From: Acidisoma sp035492295
GTDB taxonomy: Bacteria; Pseudomonadota; Alphaproteobacteria; Acetobacterales; Acetobacteraceae
DNA: 64,000 nt
Direction of reading: 5' to 3'
Assembly: GCF_035492295.1 (NCBI RefSeq)
Contig: NZ_DATJJK010000198.1
Coordinates: 7,567 to 71,566 of the forward strand
The notes under the pieces are model-generated. The model ran no database searches, was not told the origin of the DNA, and worked only from the letters and a program-made list of their open reading frames with translations. The translations under genes and the position numbers were made by a program. How positions within the stretch are numbered: the first letter of the stretch is position 1; each line of letters begins with the position of its first letter. This document shows positions 26,530 through 35,250 of the stretch, piece after piece.

Positions 26530-28081
26530 CTTCCAGGATCAGGCGGCCGAGTTCGGCCCGGTCGGTCTGTTCGATCGGCATGGCCTCTGAAAGGCGGCCA
26601 TGGGAGAGGACGGCGACACGGCTGGAAAGCGCCAGCACCTCGTCCAGATCCTCGGAGATCATGAGCACCCCGGCGCCGCGCGCCGCGGCCTCCAGCAGGC
26701 GGTTCTGCACGGCGGCGGCAGCCCGCACATCGAGCCCGCGCACCGGCGAGTGAACGACGAGGATGGAGAAATCGCCCTCGAATTCTCGCGCCAGGATCAG
26801 CTTCTGGGCATTGCCGCCCGAGAGCAGGCGCGCCTGGGTGTCCGCCACACCCCCGGCGATCTCGTAATCGCGGATCGAGCCTTCCGCCCGGCCGCGCATC
26901 CAACTGCGCGTGACCCACCAGCGCTTCTCCGGCCGCGCGGCCGAGAGCGCCGGCACGGCGAGATTTTCGGCGAGTGTCAGGCTGCCGAAGAGGCCAAGAT
27001 GAAACCGGTCCGCGGGCACGAAGCGCAGCCCCGCCTCCCGCCGGGCGGCGGGTGCCAGGGGCGCGCTTTCCCCATGCATGATGATGTCTCCGGACGTGGG
27101 CGTGCGCAGGCCGATGATGGCTTCGAGCAGTTCGGACTGGCCGTTGCCGCCGAGGCCCGCGATGCCGAGAATTTCGCCCACATGCAGCCGTAGCGAGAGA
27201 TCGCGAAGGGGTACGTCATGCTCCGCCGCCGGTGTGGAGACATCCTTCAACTCCATCACGACCTTGGCCGAGACCGAGGCGGCCCCACGGCGGACCACCG
27301 CCGTCTCGCCGCCCACCATGGCGCGCGCGAGTTCGCCCGCCGAAAGGCCCTGGGCCGGCGCGCCGTCGATCACGGTGCGGCCGGCACGCATTACCGTCAC
27401 GCGATCGGCGGTCGCACTCACGTCACGCAGCTTATGGGTGATCAGGATAACGGCACGGCCGTCATCGGCCAGTCGCCGCGCGAGTTGCAGCATGCCCGCC
27501 GCCTCGCTTTCGGCGAGCACCGCCGTCGGCTCGTCCATGATCAGGATTCGCGCGCCGCCGAGCAGAACCTTGAGGATTTCCACCTTCTGCTGCTCGGAGA
27601 CCGAGAGTTGGTCCACCCGCACGTCCAGAGGCAGGACGAAACCCAGATCGGCGGCCATCGCGTTGATCGCGGAGACCGCCGCGTCACGCGTACGCCAGTC
27701 GGCAGTGGCGGCGCAGGCGAGACGCAGGTTTTCAAGCACGGTGAGCGGCCCCACGAGCTTGAAATGCTGATGGATCATGCCGATGCCGGCGGCCGAGGCC
27801 GCACGGGGCTCAGCAAAGGCGACAGGTTGACCCGACACCTCCACGATCCCGCCATCCGCGCCGTAGAAACCGGCGAGGATGTTCATCAAGCTGGATTTGC
27901 CGGCGCCGTTCTCACCGAGAAGGGCATGCACTTCCCCCCAGGCCACGGAGAGATCTGCCCCGGCAAGTGCCACGCGGTCCCCGAAGGACTTGGTCACGCC
28001 CAGCATGCGCACCGCGACCGGGAAAGCGGCCGCGGCATCCTCCGCGGCCATCGTTGTGCGGTCGGTGGTCGAGACGGTCAT
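26522..28081 (-). CDS. Nucleoside/nucleobase ABC transporter ATPase (NupO-like)
   Basis: A 519-residue duplicated ATPase: Walker A GENGAGKSS, a first Walker B ARILIMDEPTAVL, a second P-loop-like GLGGNGQSE, signature LSGGNAQKLILAREF and a final DVRAAAAVQN segment. The LSGGNAQKLI version with partner permeases containing NERAGVMN marks the purine nucleoside (BMP) importer class rather than sugar importers. It starts 5 bp after the binding-protein stop. Confidence 0.92.
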   Translation of the reverse strand: MTVSTTDRTTMAAEDAAAAFPVAVRMLGVTKSFGDRVALAGADLSVAWGEVHALLGENGAGKSSLMNILAGFYGADGGIVEVSGQPVAFAEPRAASAAGIGMIHQHFKLVGPLTVLENLRLACAATADWRTRDAAVSAINAMAADLGFVLPLDVRVDQLSVSEQQKVEILKVLLGGARILIMDEPTAVLAESEAAGMLQLARRLADDGRAVILITHKLRDVSATADRVTVMRAGRTVIDGAPAQGLSAGELARAMVGGETAVVRRGAASVSAKVVMELKDVSTPAAEHDVPLRDLSLRLHVGEILGIAGLGGNGQSELLEAIIGLRTPTSGDIIMHGESAPLAPAARREAGLRFVPADRFHLGLFGSLTLAENLAVPALSAARPEKRWWVTRSWMRGRAEGSIRDYEIAGGVADTQARLLSGGNAQKLILAREFEGDFSILVVHSPVRGLDVRAAAAVQNRLLEAAARGAGVLMISEDLDEVLALSSRVAVLSHGRLSEAMPIEQTDRAELGRLILEGA

Positions 28082-28086
28082 GCTGC

Positions 28087-29175
28087 CTACTTGATCGAGC
28101 CCTGGACGTTGTCGACCAGATAGTTCATGCCGAAGAGCTGGTCGAGCGTCATCACCTTGCCGGCGTCGACCTTGACGGATCCGTCCTGAGCCTTGATCGG
28201 GCCGGTGAAGGGATCGAACTTCCCGGCGATCATCTCCGCCTTCATGTCGTCGATCTTCTTTTGAACATCGGCGCTGACATGGTTCACAGGCTCGGTGATC
28301 TCCACCATGCCGTCATCCATGCCGTAGAGGCTGGTGCCCGCGCTCTTCCACGTACCGGCCTTCAGCGCCTGGACCATCGGCACCAGCATCTTGTCCCAAT
28401 GGAAGACGACCGAGGTCATGATCGTCTTCGGCGCGGCGGCCGACATGTCGTTCTCATATCCAATCGAATACTTACCGGCCTTCTCCGCCTGCACGATGGC
28501 GGCGGGGCTGTCCATGTCGGTCGCGATGACGTCCGCGCCCTGCTCGATCATGGCGTTGGCGAGCTGGCCTTCCTTCACCGGATCGTCCCAGGCATTGACG
28601 AAGGCGACCTTCGCCACGGTCCCGGGATTGGCAGCCTTGGCGCCGAGGGCGAAAGCGTTGATGTCCCACAGCACGGTCGGAATCGGGAAGCCCTCGATCA
28701 TGCCGATGACCTTGGATTTCGTCACCGAGCCCGCGGCATAGCCCGCGAGGTACCAGCCCTGGAAGGTTTTGGGATACGGGCTTTCCAGGTTCGGCGCGGT
28801 GGTGACCCCGGCCATGTTCACGAAGGCCACGTTCGGATGAGCCTTGGCTTCGGCCTTGAAGGCGTCACCATAGCCGTAGGTGCCGCCGATGATCACGTTG
28901 TAGCCGCGGTTGATGAAGAGTTCGACCGTCTGCTCGACCTTCTCGGTCTGCTCGGGGATGTTCTCCACATAGGGGATCTTCTTGCCGAACTCCTTCTGGA
29001 GCACGAGGCGCGCGCGGTTCTGCGCGCCGGTCCAGCCGCCGTCGCTGATGGCGCCGAGATAGATGAAGGCAACCTTCGGTGGGCCATCAAGCTTGACCTG
29101 CGCATGCGCCTGGGACGCAAGGACAACAGAGCCGAAAAGGCCGAAGACCGAAGCAAGCAGGGAAAGCCGTTTCAC
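28087..29175 (-). CDS. BMP-family nucleoside-binding protein
   Basis: A 362-residue periplasmic protein of the Bmp/PnrA family (PF02608): signal peptide VKRLSLLASVFGLFG...ASQAHAQ, then VAFIYLGAISDGGWTGAQNRAR, VIIGGTYGYGDAFKAEA and DQGADVIATDMDSP-like segments. GTG 29175 is chosen as start because AGGAGGAT precedes it by six bases and the codon opens a perfect signal peptide; no such site precedes the upstream ATG. Family members bind purine nucleosides or thiamine-like ligands; the flanking deaminases favour nucleosides or bases. Confidence 0.92.
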   Translation of the reverse strand: MKRLSLLASVFGLFGSVVLASQAHAQVKLDGPPKVAFIYLGAISDGGWTGAQNRARLVLQKEFGKKIPYVENIPEQTEKVEQTVELFINRGYNVIIGGTYGYGDAFKAEAKAHPNVAFVNMAGVTTAPNLESPYPKTFQGWYLAGYAAGSVTKSKVIGMIEGFPIPTVLWDINAFALGAKAANPGTVAKVAFVNAWDDPVKEGQLANAMIEQGADVIATDMDSPAAIVQAEKAGKYSIGYENDMSAAAPKTIMTSVVFHWDKMLVPMVQALKAGTWKSAGTSLYGMDDGMVEITEPVNHVSADVQKKIDDMKAEMIAGKFDPFTGPIKAQDGSVKVDAGKVMTLDQLFGMNYLVDNVQGSIK

Positions 29176-29239
29176 GAAGATCCTCCTAGGATTAAGGCGG
29201 CTTGGGAGAGAGGCTGGCAGGAAGTGGGCCGGGCGGGGC

Positions 29240-30220
29240 TCAGCCCACGGTCTCGGGTCCTTCCTGGCGATAGGCATAAGTCGCGTCGAGGCGCCCCTGA
29301 ACGTAATCGCCGGCCAGGACCGGCGGGTATTTCGCCGGACGCTCGGCCGTGACGGTGCCGGGCAGCGCCTTGATCAGCGTGTCGAAATTGGAGCCGACGA
29401 AGCAGGGAATGGAGTAGCGCGCCCGGCCCGAGACGTTCATCGCGCGATGCACGGTGGAAGCGAAGAGGTCGTTGGTCCAGCGCGCCATCTGGTCGCCGAT
29501 GTTGATCACGAAAGTGCCGCGGATGGGTGGCGCGTCCACCCACTCGCCCTGCTGATTCTGCACTTGCAGCGCCGGCACCGTTTCCTGGCAGAGGATAGTG
29601 AAGCACTCGTAGTCCGAATGCGCGCCAATCCCGATCTGCTTCGGGTCGATCGGCCCGTCCTGGCTCGGATAGGAGATGATGCGCATGATCGCCGTCGGCT
29701 TGTCAGCGAGCGGCGCGAAATAATCCTCAGGCAGATCAAGGGCAAGGGCAAAGGCGCTGAAGAGGCGCTGGCCGAGATCGAGCATCGCGGCGTAATAGGC
29801 TTCCAGCTGGGCCTGGAAACCAGCGAGACCGGCCGGCCACTGGTTGGGGCCGTAATGGGTCGGGTGGTTCACCCGATCCGGATCGCTTTCGGGCAGTTCA
29901 TGGGCGATATCGAAGGCCTCGTGCAGATCGCCCTTGGCGGTCGGGTCCGTATTCTCTTCCAGGAGCGGGGTATAACCGCTGTTGTTCTTCGAGCGACGGA
30001 CGTGGATCGCCATCTTCTCTTCGAGCGGAAGCCCAAAGAAGCGCGGGCACTCGGCGAAGGTCGCGTCGATCAGCGTCTGCGCTACACCATGATTCTTAAT
30101 ATAGAAGAAGCCAATTTCCGTACAGGCTGCCCGGAGTTCGGCCGCCAGCGCACGCTTCGCCGCCGGGTCCGATCCCAGCATAGGGGCGAAATCGATAATC
30201 GGAATTTCCTGGAAAGCCAC
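29240..30220 (-). CDS. Isopenicillin-N-synthase-like Fe(II)/2-oxoglutarate oxygenase (second of two)
   Basis: A 326-residue paralogue of the 22.2-kb oxygenase, with PIIDFAPM at the N-terminus, GFFYIKNHGV, iron ligands HSDYECF and STVHRAMN and the oxoglutarate arginine in RYSIPCF. It is the first gene of the importer unit (64 bp before the binding-protein gene), so uptake and oxidation are probably co-expressed. The two copies share the same layout but differ at many positions, so they probably take different substrates or successive oxidation steps. Confidence 0.9.
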   Translation of the reverse strand: MAFQEIPIIDFAPMLGSDPAAKRALAAELRAACTEIGFFYIKNHGVAQTLIDATFAECPRFFGLPLEEKMAIHVRRSKNNSGYTPLLEENTDPTAKGDLHEAFDIAHELPESDPDRVNHPTHYGPNQWPAGLAGFQAQLEAYYAAMLDLGQRLFSAFALALDLPEDYFAPLADKPTAIMRIISYPSQDGPIDPKQIGIGAHSDYECFTILCQETVPALQVQNQQGEWVDAPPIRGTFVINIGDQMARWTNDLFASTVHRAMNVSGRARYSIPCFVGSNFDTLIKALPGTVTAERPAKYPPVLAGDYVQGRLDATYAYRQEGPETVG

Positions 30221-30323
30221 GTTGTCTCCCTATCAGGCGGTCAGGCGCACCGCCGAGCTCACGCAAGTGTCATGCCAGACCGCGGGTGACAACCGCCAGG
30301 CCATGCCGCCAAAATGACCATAG

Positions 30324-31679
30324 TCACCGGGATTTGACGAGCCTGCCCGCGACCCAGACCCGGGCGATATCGGCGCGTCCTGCCGTCATCACGATTTTCT
30401 CCAGCATCGTCTCGGCCGGCTCCTCGGGCTGGAAGCGGAGATCCCCTTCCGGCAGCCCCGACTCGACGACAAGAGCGTCAAAGGCATAACCCGGCCGGAA
30501 AAGACCGACGGGCAGGTCAAGCACTTCGCCCCCGCCTGCCGTTGCCAGGCGAAACGCGGTGCGAAAGTCGATACGCGCCCCAGGCGTGCCGCGCGTGGAC
30601 GCGGGCTTCCGGCTGTCGGTACCGGTTTCGCGCAGGCGGGAGGCCACCACCGCCATCCGCGCCTGAGCGAAGAGCGAGGCGCTGGGGCCGCCCGCGATGT
30701 CGCTGCCGAGACCGATATGCAGCCCCTCCGCCAGCATCTCGCGCAGCGGCAGCACGGCGCCCGCGAAGAAGGCGTTGGATAGCGGGCAATGCGCGATACC
30801 CGCACCCTGCCGATGGATCAGGGCACGATCCGCCGGCTCCAGAAAATTCGCATGCGCCAATACGCTGTGCCGGCCGAGCAGGCCGTGGCGGTCCAGCACC
30901 GCTGAATCCGTCAGGCCCGTCCGCGCCAGCACATGGGCGTGCTCCCAATCGCTTTCGGAGCAATGGGTCTGCACATGGCAGCCGCAGGCCCGGGCGAGCC
31001 CGCCCAAGCCCTCAAGCAGCGCATCGGTACAGGCGGGTACGAAACGGGGTGTCACCACCGGGCAGACCAAGCCCGCCTCGTTCCCCGGCATCGCGCGGAT
31101 GAAATCGATCAGGGCCCGGGTATCGGCGATTGCCTGCGCGGCCGAGGGATCCCGGTAGAACGGCGGACATTGATCGGGATGGTCCATGGCGACCCGGCCG
31201 ACCAGGGCGCGCTGTCCTCTCTCAAGGCAAATTTGGGCCAGACGCTGCGTCGCGGGCAGATGGATCGTTGCGAAATAAAGCGCCGTCGTGGTGCCGTGGG
31301 CAAGCAGCGTCTCGACCAGCTGCCCATAGACCTCGGTTGCGAAGTCCAGGTCGGCATAACGGCTTTCGAGCGGGAAGGTAGAGCGCTGCAGCCAGTCCTC
31401 CAGCGGCACGTCCAGCGCCGTGCCGGCCTGGGGGAATTGCGGCGCATGGACATGGAGATCGACCATGCCGGGCAGCAGCATCTGGGCGGGAGAGAGTTCG
31501 GTGAGCCGGCCCCGGGCACGCCACGAGCCGAGAGACTGGTCATGGGCGGAGACATCGGGCCGCATCTCCCGGATCGTACCTTGCGCATCCACAATCATCA
31601 GCGCACGGGGTAGAACCTCCACCGCGCCGGACACCGGCGCATGCACGGCCCTGCCCCAAATCGCCCAATCCCCTGGCAC
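30324..31679 (-). CDS. guaD: Guanine deaminase
   Basis: A 451-residue zinc amidohydrolase with the guanine deaminase pattern: HVHAPQFPQ near residue 90, VCPVVTPRFVPAC, HCSESDWEHA, HANFLEPAD and the metal Asp in GLGSDIAGG. It converts guanine to xanthine and ammonia. GTG 31679 is preferred because AGGAGAGG lies just upstream; an in-frame ATG at 31763 would add 28 unlike residues. It lies 103 bp from the second oxygenase gene on the same strand. Confidence 0.9.
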   Translation of the reverse strand: MPGDWAIWGRAVHAPVSGAVEVLPRALMIVDAQGTIREMRPDVSAHDQSLGSWRARGRLTELSPAQMLLPGMVDLHVHAPQFPQAGTALDVPLEDWLQRSTFPLESRYADLDFATEVYGQLVETLLAHGTTTALYFATIHLPATQRLAQICLERGQRALVGRVAMDHPDQCPPFYRDPSAAQAIADTRALIDFIRAMPGNEAGLVCPVVTPRFVPACTDALLEGLGGLARACGCHVQTHCSESDWEHAHVLARTGLTDSAVLDRHGLLGRHSVLAHANFLEPADRALIHRQGAGIAHCPLSNAFFAGAVLPLREMLAEGLHIGLGSDIAGGPSASLFAQARMAVVASRLRETGTDSRKPASTRGTPGARIDFRTAFRLATAGGGEVLDLPVGLFRPGYAFDALVVESGLPEGDLRFQPEEPAETMLEKIVMTAGRADIARVWVAGRLVKSR

Positions 31680-32043
31680 TGGCCTCTCCTGCGCTGAACC
31701 GGCCAGAGGATGAGCGGCAGGTGCCCGCCGGGCAAGGGAATCCGCCCGGCGGGCCGTCGCCATCCAGGTCTCTGCGCGAAATTCGTCATGACCCTATTTC
31801 CTTCCCACCCCGGGCATGAGAGCATCTGTCCCCGGCAGGATTTCCGCTCGAGGCGGGGGCTGCACCGCCGGCCGAACAGCAACACCGGGGGACTTTGACG
31901 ACCCGATCCGTTCGGCGGATCGCGTCTATCGACTTGCAGGCATGACCCGTGATCAACTGGTAATCAAAGGGCGGGGCGATTGTAGTCATGAAGTCGAAAC
32001 GTTTCTGCCCACACCTGCGAACGAGCCAGGCCGTGGTAGCTGG

Positions 32044-33813
32044 ATGACGCAGGCCAGTGAGGCCGCCCGCAGCTATATCCTGCGCCAGATCAAGGATTCG
32101 GCACTGCATCGCCACGGCACGCTGGACAGGCTGACGCAGATCGCCGCCGCAGTCTTCCAAGTGCCTTATGCCGCGATCTCGCTCACCGATTGCGAGCGGC
32201 AGTGGCTCACGTCCGTCGTCGGCCTCGCGATTGACTCCATACCCCGTCACCGGGCGCCCTGCCTGGAGGCGGCGCTGAGCCGGACGCCGCTCGTGGTTCC
32301 GGATCTCCTGGCCCACCCGGTCTATCGGGACAGCCATCTCAGCGAGGCCGGCATGCGTTTCTATGCCGGCGTTCCGCTGGTGACACGGGACGGTATCGGC
32401 ATCGGCACGATCTGCGTGCTCGACACGGTTCCCCGACAGGTCACGCCGCGCGACCTCGCCATCCTCGCCGATCTCGGTACCATCGCGATGGCACAGCTCG
32501 ACCAGAATCTAAGCCTCGGCCGGATCGATCCGGTGAGCGGTCTCGCCAATCGCGCCCAATTCGCCGAGGATGTCGCGGAACGCGCCGATACGCATCCCGG
32601 CATGCCCCTCATCGCCTCGCTGATTGACATCGCACCAGCTGAACAGGTCAACGCCATCATGCGGGTCATGGGGCCCGCCTATCTCGACCAGATGGTGACC
32701 AACCTCGGTCGCCTCGTCCGGCGCAGCGTCGAAGCGAACCGCACCGTCTACCACGTCTCGCCGACGCAATTCGCCCTCCTCTCCCCCATGGGGATGAGCC
32801 TCGACGACTATATCAAGCTGTCCTTTCAGCGGCTGGGCGAGGCAGCTCAGTCGTTGCGGCAGGATTTCGGGGGAGCTGTCGCCGTCGGTCTCGCTCCGTT
32901 CATCCTCGGTAAGACCGATGCGCGGGACGTTCTGCGCATGGCCAATAGCGCAGTGCAGGACGCGCGGCTGCACCGCGAGCCGTTGCGGATCTTTTCCCAG
33001 ACGGCCGACGACGCCCACCGCCGCCGCTTCGAACTCGTGCAGAGTTTCACCCAGGCACTCAAGGCTCCGCGCCAGCTCTTGCTGCATTTCCAGCCGCGCA
33101 TCGACTTGCGGAGCGGCGCCTGCACGGTCGCCGAGGCGCTGCTGCGCTGGGCGCATCCCGGGCTCGGGACCGTCTCGCCCGGGGAATTCGTGCCCCTGAT
33201 CGAACCGACGCCCATGATCCATGAGCTGACCGATTGGGTCCTCACTCACGCGCTGGATCAGGTCGCCCGCTGGCGCACCCGCCATCCAGAGCTCGCAGTC
33301 TCAATCAATGTCTCGCCCAATAATCTGCGTCACGAGACTTTTGCGGACCGGCTGCTCGGCAAGCTCGGCGCACGGAATCTGCCCGTCACGGCGGTCGAAC
33401 TCGAGGTAACGGAGCAGACCTTCACCCTCAATGACCCAGTGATCGGCCGCACCCTGGCACGGCTTTCCGACGCCGGCGTGCCGCTTGCCATTGACGATTT
33501 CGGCACCGGGTACAGCAGCCTCTCCTATCTGCAGCAACTGCCGGTCCAGACGGTCAAGCTCGACCGCAGCTTCATGCAGGGGCTGGAAACCGAGCCGCGC
33601 AAGGTAGCGCTGGTCAGCACCACGACAATGCTCTGCCAGGAACTCGGCTACCGGGTGGTCGCGGAAGGGCTGGAAACGGCAGAGAACGTGGCCGCTGTCA
33701 GCCGCATCGGCTGCGATCAGGGCCAGGGCTACTATTTCGCCCGGCCCATGGCGCCAGAGGCGCTGACCGTCTGGCTCGCTCAGGCGCGGAGCGAGGGCAC
33801 CCACTCCTTGTGA
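32044..33813 (+). CDS. GAF - degenerate GGDEF - EAL cyclic-di-GMP phosphodiesterase
   Basis: A 589-residue cytoplasmic signalling protein. The N-terminal GAF domain (about residues 20-160) shows YAAISLTDCERQWLTSVVGL and VPLVTRDGIGIGTICVLD. The GGDEF-like domain (about 160-320) keeps DPVSGLANRAQF, but the active loop reads SPTQF, so it should not make c-di-GMP. The EAL domain (about 330-580) is intact: EALLRW, SINVSP, ELEVTE, DDFGTGYSSL, VKLDRSF and AEGLETAEN. It should therefore hydrolyse c-di-GMP. The start is uncertain: in-frame ATGs at 31816 and 31942 are possible, but 32044 gives a normal GAF lead-in. Confidence 0.88.
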   Translation: MTQASEAARSYILRQIKDSALHRHGTLDRLTQIAAAVFQVPYAAISLTDCERQWLTSVVGLAIDSIPRHRAPCLEAALSRTPLVVPDLLAHPVYRDSHLSEAGMRFYAGVPLVTRDGIGIGTICVLDTVPRQVTPRDLAILADLGTIAMAQLDQNLSLGRIDPVSGLANRAQFAEDVAERADTHPGMPLIASLIDIAPAEQVNAIMRVMGPAYLDQMVTNLGRLVRRSVEANRTVYHVSPTQFALLSPMGMSLDDYIKLSFQRLGEAAQSLRQDFGGAVAVGLAPFILGKTDARDVLRMANSAVQDARLHREPLRIFSQTADDAHRRRFELVQSFTQALKAPRQLLLHFQPRIDLRSGACTVAEALLRWAHPGLGTVSPGEFVPLIEPTPMIHELTDWVLTHALDQVARWRTRHPELAVSINVSPNNLRHETFADRLLGKLGARNLPVTAVELEVTEQTFTLNDPVIGRTLARLSDAGVPLAIDDFGTGYSSLSYLQQLPVQTVKLDRSFMQGLETEPRKVALVSTTTMLCQELGYRVVAEGLETAENVAAVSRIGCDQGQGYYFARPMAPEALTVWLAQARSEGTHSL

Positions 33814-34460
33814 CGCGGGCCGGCCTTGGGCCGCGCGGCCTTGCGGCCGAATTTCAGCTCGGCGGCCAGCACGGAACTGCGGTTGAGCACGCGGGCCTTC
33901 TCGACATCCCGCGACTGGGCGAAGTCCTGCACCAGTTCCATCACATCGGCACGCAGGGCGCGCAGCGCCGAGAGCAGAAGTTCGAACTGCGCCCCCTGCT
34001 CCAGAACGACGTCCTCCTGCATCGCGAAGCGCACGGAACCCGTGTCGTCCCCAGCGATGGGCACGGCGTGCAGATGGCCGATGCTCCAGGGCTGGCCCAC
34101 CAACATGTCGCGCTCATGTGCAAGCTCCTCCGCGCGCTCCAGCAGCGCGTCGACCTGCTCCATTTCGTGCGGCAGCTTGCCGAGGAAGTCGCGGGCCATC
34201 TCTGCGAGGTGACGGCGCTGCACGGATTCGCGTGCCCATCTGTCGAAGAGCGATCCGACATAAGGCAGGCTGTGGCCGGAAATCGTCGCATAGAGCATGG
34301 CCCAGGCGCCGACGACGTCATTGGCGGTGACGACGGTGCGGCCGACGAGGGCCGCGAAAGGCTCCGCGCCATCATAGGCATAAGCCCCGGCGCCTCCGCC
34401 GATCACCTCGCTCGGATCGCGCAGAGGAAGCTCCCTCATATCATCTAGATCGTTCGGCAT
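33780..34460 (-). CDS. Unknown protein, mostly helical, 226 residues
   Basis: No family is recognised. The protein is soluble and rich in helices with an acidic N-terminus, a stretch of hydrophobic helix (DVVGAWAMLYATISGHSLPYV) and a Lys/Arg/Pro-rich tail (GRKAARPKAGPRHKEW). Its last 34 bp overlap the end of the EAL gene on the opposite strand. It probably forms a transcription unit with the 98-residue gene upstream. Codon use matches neighbours, so it is likely real. Confidence 0.65.
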   Translation of the reverse strand: MPNDLDDMRELPLRDPSEVIGGGAGAYAYDGAEPFAALVGRTVVTANDVVGAWAMLYATISGHSLPYVGSLFDRWARESVQRRHLAEMARDFLGKLPHEMEQVDALLERAEELAHERDMLVGQPWSIGHLHAVPIAGDDTGSVRFAMQEDVVLEQGAQFELLLSALRALRADVMELVQDFAQSRDVEKARVLNRSSVLAAELKFGRKAARPKAGPRHKEWVPSLRA

Positions 34461-34587
34461 CGTGTGATTGTCGCTTTATGTGACTGGCTCTTTTGTCGTC
34501 ATTGTGCCGAAGCCGGTGAGAAACCGCTTCCGCGTCCGAACTCATTAGTCTCATGTCACAGGCCTGGTCATTGCCCCGCACACGAAC

Positions 34588-34884
34588 CTATTGACGACGA
34601 ACGGGCCCGGCATAGCGACGCGTGACGGATTCGCCGACCGCCTTGTAGTCCTCCTCCGTGCCATGGCGGCGCAGAAAGCTGACCAATCCAAGATTTTCGA
34701 TGCCTCTCAAAATCATGAGGATATTCTTCACATCTTCAGAAGAGGGCACACGCCCGGGCTGCAGTCGGCGTGCGGCAAGCGCAGCCATATGGCTGAGTTC
34801 CGCGAAGGCGCCGTGTTCCATGACGGGATTGGTGACGGAGTGGCCTTCAATATGGGCGACGTCTCGAGGTCTCATCGTGCTCAT
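34588..34884 (-). CDS. Unknown small protein, 98 residues
   Basis: A short protein with no recognised family. It has a helical middle (FAELSHMAALAARRLQPG) followed by EDVKNILMILRGIENLGLVSFLRRHG and a basic C-terminus. A strong ribosome site (GGGAGGAAG) precedes ATG 34884, supporting it as a real gene. It is 127 bp upstream of the 226-residue unknown gene on the same strand. Confidence 0.6.
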   Translation of the reverse strand: MSTMRPRDVAHIEGHSVTNPVMEHGAFAELSHMAALAARRLQPGRVPSSEDVKNILMILRGIENLGLVSFLRRHGTEEDYKAVGESVTRRYAGPVRRQ

Positions 34885-35250
34885 GCTTCTTCCTCCCGGA
34901 CATCTGATGACATCTTCATGTTGCGGCCGTGTTGCAAAACATCACGGGCCGGTCTCTGCCGATCACAAAACCGCCAGAGGCAAGCCGCCAAAGGCCGCGC
35001 GGGAGCATCCCCGAACCGCGTGAAACCGCCACGCGATGGCCGCAGGACGAAATGCGCCAAATGGCACCCGCCATCCGGTGGTGCGCGCAATTTCTGCACA
35101 TCTGCCGCGGCCGGAGACAAGGGGGATGCCGCATCGCAGGCATGACGCATGACACTTCTGCCCAAGAGAGCATAAATCGACGCATAGGTTGTCTCGTCAA
35201 ATCTTGATGCGAGGCAGACGGTCCCGGCGCGACAGTGCCGTCAGTCTCCC
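34885..35250. other. 366-bp intergenic region, nothing recognised
   Basis: It lies between the small unknown gene and the hydantoinase stop. Frames here are open only by GC bias and have no ribosome site or family likeness. It must hold the promoter of the small gene, but no convincing -35/-10 pair or repeat was found. Confidence 0.5.

Noticed and set aside
34881..35207. Several 92-94-codon frames in the 34.9-35.2 kb gap
   Set aside because: They overlap each other on both strands and have no ribosome site or recognisable motif.
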